Of a DNA stretch of 14,753 nucleotides, positions 11,930 through 14,753 are shown piece by piece. The position numbers and the translations under genes are program-made. Position 1 is the stretch's first letter. Each line of letters begins with the position of its first letter. The stretch is from Nitrospira sp. (lineage in GTDB: Bacteria > Nitrospirota > Thermodesulfovibrionia > Thermodesulfovibrionales > SM23-35): positions 1 through 14,753 of the forward strand of contig VGWY01000040.1 of assembly GCA_016873575.1 (NCBI GenBank). The letters are read 5' to 3'. The notes below the pieces were generated by a model. That model had not been told where the DNA came from. It was given only the letters and a program-made list of their open reading frames with translations, and made no database searches.

Positions 11930-13439
11930 AAACTTTCATCTCAACAGGGTCTGTTACAGCTTGTGCACGATCAATTTTGTCAAGTATCTTCCGTACCATC
12001 TCACTTGCAATTCCAAAAACCATCTCTTTTGCAAGACTATCCTCATCCTTTAATTCTTTTCGTGCATTCACCAAGTCTTTAAGGAATGAAGGAATTTCGA
12101 CAGAAGAAACATCTGATGTAATATTAGCGTATTCAATACTATCACTCCTGTTAGCACTGATATTATGAAAAATAAGTTGTTCCCCTGTTGCAACACCAAC
12201 AACCTTAATTGAACCAGATAAAGAAACCGAAATTTTATCTGATATTTTTGTAAAATTCACAGGTATTTCAGTACTACACGTGCTATTGTATTGCTTGCCT
12301 TTTCTATCCGTCTTTATACAATCGTAGTATCGTGTTCCGGTAGTCTTCATATTTTCTTCTTTGGGACTTTGGTGGACAGAATTAACCTGTGATAACTTTC
12401 CAAAAATCAAGTAATGAACTCCCTTAAGTCGTTTGAATGTTGCATATTCGTCAGTGATGCCAGAAATGCCCAGTTTCTGTTCACTAAAAATCGTTTCTAA
12501 TTCATCACGATCCAAGATACGTATAAATCTGCTTGCCTTTTTCTGTAGTTGGGATTTGATGTCATCAAAGATAAAATCTCCCATTGACATGCCTGCGATG
12601 TTTCTTCCCGTAGGGTTGTCAAACCTAACAAAGGCGATCTTAGTAACAGCACATGCATCAGCCTTACTCATCTTCTCGGATACATCTTTGAACCCTGGGT
12701 TTATTTTAGACGCTTCATTAAAGTCATTCCACGCATTCCTACACAACTCCTTTGAAAGGAAATACTCTCCCAACGAATAATAAAGATTGGTTGCTTTGGA
12801 AGCAGCATCTTTATATCCTTCTACTGTAGTGTTAGCATTCATATAATTTTTTGCTGCATCACGAAAACTATTTTGATTCTCTAATTTTGAAGCAATTCTA
12901 TAGTAGGATTCGGCAATCTTTTCTGTGCAATCCTTATACGGTTTGTTATGTTTTAATGCCTCCGTGTATTTAGGAATAGCACTGTTATAATTTTCGCTAG
13001 CGAATAGACTCTCAGCCTCTCTATAATATTTTTCAGAAGCTGATGATTGCATTTCCTCAATTTTTTGTTTTGTATTAATTGCGGGAAAATTTAAACAATT
13101 ATAAGAACTTAACTTATCGATAAATGTTGAAAGTTCTCTATAGTGCTTCAAAGCTGATTCGAAATCAGAAGATTTCTCAAAATTCTCGGCCATTGCAAGT
13201 TTTTGCTCATATGCCAGATTTGATGTCTGGCATAGTTTCATTTTCGCATCTTGATGGTCAGGTTCGAGTTTCAAAGCATTAAGATATTCCTGAGTAGCAC
13301 CATAATAATTTTTCATAGCGAGTAATTCATCGCCCTGTTTTACCGCCTTAGAAGCTGCTGAACAGCCATAAATAAAAGCAATAAACATAACTATAGAAAC
13401 TAAAGCCAATTTCCTCATTATTAAGTATCTTGTTTTCAT
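11922..13439 (-). CDS. TPR-repeat lipoprotein with CsgG-like C-terminal domain
   Basis: Predicted lipoprotein of 505 residues from the ATG at 13439, which has GGAG 6 nt upstream; a longer start at 13478 is possible. The signal (MKTRYLIMRKLALVSIVMFI) leads to a lipobox with Cys26 (FIYGC-SAA), so the mature protein is anchored to a membrane. Residues about 30-260 hold tetratricopeptide-like helix pairs (YYGATQEYLNALKLEPDHQD, YNSAIPKYTEALKH, CRNAWNDFNEASKINPGF). Residues about 266-487 resemble the CsgG fold: KIAFVRFDNPTGRNIAGMSM, then IRILDRDELETIFSEQKLGISG and LKGVHYLIFGKL. CsgG proteins form outer-membrane secretion channels or assemble envelope structures. The several cysteines (CIKTDRKGKQYNSTCS) may form disulfides. 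No curli or secretion partner is nearby, so its role is open. It is single, with its own promoter, and divergent from the XRE gene. Confidence 0.82.
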   Translation of the reverse strand: MKTRYLIMRKLALVSIVMFIAFIYGCSAASKAVKQGDELLAMKNYYGATQEYLNALKLEPDHQDAKMKLCQTSNLAYEQKLAMAENFEKSSDFESALKHYRELSTFIDKLSSYNCLNFPAINTKQKIEEMQSSASEKYYREAESLFASENYNSAIPKYTEALKHNKPYKDCTEKIAESYYRIASKLENQNSFRDAAKNYMNANTTVEGYKDAASKATNLYYSLGEYFLSKELCRNAWNDFNEASKINPGFKDVSEKMSKADACAVTKIAFVRFDNPTGRNIAGMSMGDFIFDDIKSQLQKKASRFIRILDRDELETIFSEQKLGISGITDEYATFKRLKGVHYLIFGKLSQVNSVHQSPKEENMKTTGTRYYDCIKTDRKGKQYNSTCSTEIPVNFTKISDKISVSLSGSIKVVGVATGEQLIFHNISANRSDSIEYANITSDVSSVEIPSFLKDLVNARKELKDEDSLAKEMVFGIASEMVRKILDKIDRAQAVTDPVEMKVFK

Positions 13440-13510
13440 GTTAACTCCAGATAGTTTAAATTTATCTTCAAGCATCACTTATACCTCATGAAACACAAAT
13501 TAATAATTTA

Positions 13511-13534
13511 TACCCTTTTAAAACAAAAAGGGTA
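13511..13534 (-). promoter_or_regulatory. 9-bp hairpin at the start of the lipoprotein leader
   Basis: TACCCTTTT (13511-13519), a 6-nt loop and AAAAGGGTA (13526-13534) form a perfect stem. It begins right at the predicted transcription start of the lipoprotein gene, so it could be a 5' mRNA hairpin or an operator. No terminator tail is seen in a useful direction. Confidence 0.5.
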
Positions 13535-13535
13535 A

Positions 13536-13564
13536 TTTATAAAAAACCGCCTACATAAACTCAA
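13536..13564 (-). promoter_or_regulatory. Sigma-70 type promoter for the lipoprotein gene
   Basis: On the minus strand: TTGAGT (-35), a 17-nt spacer and TATAAA (-10). It matches 4/6 and 5/6 of consensus with ideal spacing. The start would be near 13529, leaving a leader of about 90 nt that contains a GGAG Shine-Dalgarno before 13439. Confidence 0.5.
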
Positions 13565-13683
13565 CATTTTCAAGAAATATCTTGAATCCATAAGGTTATT
13601 TTTCCCCTCGGCATCTTTTAATAGGTTCAATGTATGTCTTCTTACCAGCTAAACTTCCTACATAGATTGGTAAATCTATAGCA

Positions 13684-13740
13684 CATATATATGGTCAATG
13701 TCAAGAAAATAATTGCAATACATATGTATGGTTTATTGCA
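13684..13740. promoter_or_regulatory. Candidate operator palindromes upstream of the XRE gene
   Basis: CATATATATG (13684-13693) and ATACATATGTAT (13718-13729) are perfect palindromes within the similar words ACATATATATGGT and ACATATGTATGGT, about 37 bp apart. The second is also framed by TGCAATA (13714-13720) and TATTGCA (13734-13740). They lie just upstream of, and over, the -35 region of the XRE gene, where an autoregulator of this family would bind. Confidence 0.4.
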
Positions 13741-13754
13741 TCTAAAAGACTTCA

Positions 13755-13760
13755 TATAAT
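13755..13760 (+). promoter_or_regulatory. TATAAT -10 box just before the XRE gene
   Basis: A perfect TATAAT ends 6 nt before the ATG at 13767, so transcription would begin at the ATG. The -35 position (TTTATT, 17-nt spacing) is weak. If translation instead begins at 13776 or 13779, AGAGG (13770-13774) would be a very close Shine-Dalgarno. Confidence 0.5.
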
Positions 13761-13766
13761 TCAGCC

Positions 13767-14111
13767 ATGAGAGGTATGATGAACAATATCAGAAAGGAAT
13801 TAGGGGAACGTATAAGGGAGTTAAGGAAAATCGCAGGTATTACACAAGAAGAATTAGGAGAAAAGTCAGAACTGAGTTACAAATTTATAGGCGAACTGGA
13901 AAGGGGACAGGTTAATGTGAGCGTTGATTCTATTGCGAGAATTGCTGACGCATTAGGAGTAAAGATAGGTGATTTGTTTTTTAAAGAAAAGATACCAGTA
14001 CAAAAAATTTTAATAAAAGAGAAAAGTCCTTTATCAAAATTCTCTCCGCAAGACCTCCAACTCATCAAAAAGGCCCTTCGGCTTCTGAATAGAACATTTT
14101 CGAAGGTGTAG
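13767..14111 (+). CDS. XRE family helix-turn-helix transcriptional regulator
   Basis: Small DNA-binding protein of 114 residues. The Cro/CI-type HTH spans about 12-71: LGERIRELRKIAGITQEELG, then SYKFIGELERGQVNVSVDSIARIADALGV. The recognition helix is near residues 36-46. The C-terminal part (72-114) is basic and may serve oligomerisation. The ATG at 13767 is used; ATGs at 13776 and 13779 would shorten it by 3 or 4 residues without loss of the domain. Palindromes just upstream suggest autoregulation. The gene is divergent from the lipoprotein gene and 74 nt before hicB, which has its own promoter, so it could control either neighbour; this is inference. Confidence 0.9.
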   Translation: MRGMMNNIRKELGERIRELRKIAGITQEELGEKSELSYKFIGELERGQVNVSVDSIARIADALGVKIGDLFFKEKIPVQKILIKEKSPLSKFSPQDLQLIKKALRLLNRTFSKV

Positions 14112-14161
14112 TTATTTTTGCATCTGATAATCTGCCCGAACATTTATTAATATCCTCATAG

Positions 14162-14167
14162 TATAAT
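14162..14167 (+). promoter_or_regulatory. TATAAT -10 box of hicBA
   Basis: A perfect TATAAT ends 18 nt before the hicB ATG. The leader of about 11 nt would just contain the strong Shine-Dalgarno AAGGAGG (14173-14179). No convincing -35 box is seen at 17 nt. Confidence 0.5.
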
Positions 14168-14185
14168 AAGGCAAGGAGGTTTCAG

Positions 14186-14410
14186 ATGAAAGAGTATACT
14201 TATACAATCGTGCTCGATAGGGAAGAAGACGGCGGCTATCATGCATTTTGCCCTGCGCTTCCTGGCTGTCATACACAGGGCGATACATATGATGAGGCGA
14301 TTGAAAATATCAAGGATGCAATTAGAGTTTATATCGAAAGCCTGATATCTCATGGAGAAAAGATACCGATAGAGGACATTGCTATTAAGCCGCTCAAAGT
14401 TGCGGTATGA
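14186..14410 (+). CDS. hicB: HicB family antitoxin
   Basis: Antitoxin of 74 residues, the short form of the family. The partial RNase H-like fold is shown by YTIVLDREEDGGYHAFCPAL, PGCHTQGDTYDEAIENIKDA and IRVYIESLISHGEKIP. It binds and blocks the HicA toxin and often represses its own operon. This short form has no evident separate HTH or RHH domain; residues after 60 are only IEDIAIKPLKVAV. The start has a strong Shine-Dalgarno (AGGAGG, 6 nt). It overlaps hicA by ATGA. The order antitoxin then toxin is the reverse of classical hicA-hicB but common in many genomes. Confidence 0.92.
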   Translation: MKEYTYTIVLDREEDGGYHAFCPALPGCHTQGDTYDEAIENIKDAIRVYIESLISHGEKIPIEDIAIKPLKVAV

Positions 14411-14637
14411 GTCCTCTCCTTCCTCAGGTTAAGTCAAAGGATTTGATGCGGGTTGCCGAAAAACTCGGCTTTAAGTTCGACAGGCAATCCGGCAGCCATG
14501 CTGTTTATTATAGGGAATCGGATAAGCGCAGAGTCGTTATCCCTATCCATTATGGAAAAGACATAAAGCCGAAGACATTATCCAGTATCATCAAAGATAT
14601 GGGGCTGGAGCCCGATGAATTCAAAGAGTTGCTCTGA
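14407..14637 (+). CDS. hicA: HicA family mRNA interferase toxin
   Basis: Toxin of 76 residues with the double-stranded RNA-binding-like fold of the HicA/YcfA family. Seen are KDLMRVAEKLGFKFDRQSGSHAVY, with the catalytic histidine H31 in the GSH motif, then RRVVIPIHYGKDIKPKTLSSIIKDMGL. HicA cuts mRNA and tmRNA independently of ribosomes and stops growth until HicB neutralises it. Its ATG overlaps the hicB TGA, so translation is coupled. The key histidine is present, so the toxin is likely intact and active. Confidence 0.92.
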   Translation: MSPLLPQVKSKDLMRVAEKLGFKFDRQSGSHAVYYRESDKRRVVIPIHYGKDIKPKTLSSIIKDMGLEPDEFKELL

Positions 14638-14753
14638 CCCATCTTCAACAGTTAAGGGCTAAAAACGCCTCATAAGAAAAGTAAAACCCAGTATTTAAGC
14701 CATTCTACGAAAACGGAATTTGAAAATACCCCCAAAATGTAGTGCCACGTTAT
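14638..14753. other. Right-edge stretch without a gene, possible mobile-element end
   Basis: No ORF or terminator is seen. The last ~70 bases (from TAAAACCCAGTATTTAAGCC to AATGTAGTGCCACG) have the look of a non-coding end of an insertion sequence, but no inverted repeat or transposase falls inside the window. This is a weak impression only. Confidence 0.2.

Overview
The window reads as a piece of a Gram-negative, anaerobe-like bacterial chromosome of moderate to low GC. It has a lipid A/Kdo gene block (lpxB, msbA, waaA), an exosortase-type PEP-CTERM protein behind a sigma-54 promoter, LarE, a GlcF-like iron-sulfur protein, and many G-rich palindromes of the type CCCCCTTT-N3-AAAGGGGG. This combination suggests Nitrospirota or a related deep-branching lineage. 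That placement is inference; no rRNA or ribosomal marker is present.

Layout: 1-775 holds the C-terminal part of a radical-SAM-linked DUF2344 (TIGR03936) protein whose frame is open to the left edge. It overlaps RNase G (768-2273). A double hairpin separates this pair from larE (2460-3269). Next come a sigma-54 promoter, a possible 44-codon leader ORF and a PEP-CTERM protein (3539-4147). A strong hairpin and an apparently leaderless GlcF-like protein (4257-5462) follow. The minus-strand block lpxB > msbA > waaA (9988 to 5690) converges on it and makes the inner part of lipopolysaccharide: lipid A disaccharide synthesis, flipping of the lipid A core, and Kdo transfer.

The right third (about 9990-14753) is accessory DNA. 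It has nested inverted repeats, a DUF433/DUF5615 toxin-antitoxin pair, a 78-bp near-perfect hairpin between apparent gene remnants, a TPR plus CsgG-like lipoprotein on the minus strand, a divergent XRE regulator with palindromic candidate operators, and a HicB-HicA toxin-antitoxin pair.

The most striking theme is invasion of the sequence by short repeats. The G-rich palindrome lies in frame inside or at the ends of three proteins (DUF2344, WaaA, LpxB). It is always read so that it gives peptides of the type PPLxKGGxGGF. A second repeat family, built of 14-bp units, also lies in frame in WaaA, and a copy of the same sequence forms the C-terminus of the GlcF-like protein. A second theme is the placement of perfect TATAAT boxes 5-7 nt before the ATG of three genes (GlcF-like, lpxB, XRE), which suggests leaderless transcripts. 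I did not find a clearly new multi-gene system. The best leads are the protein-embedded palindromes, the leader ORF ending in the Shine-Dalgarno of the PEP-CTERM gene, and the hairpin element at 11518-11595.
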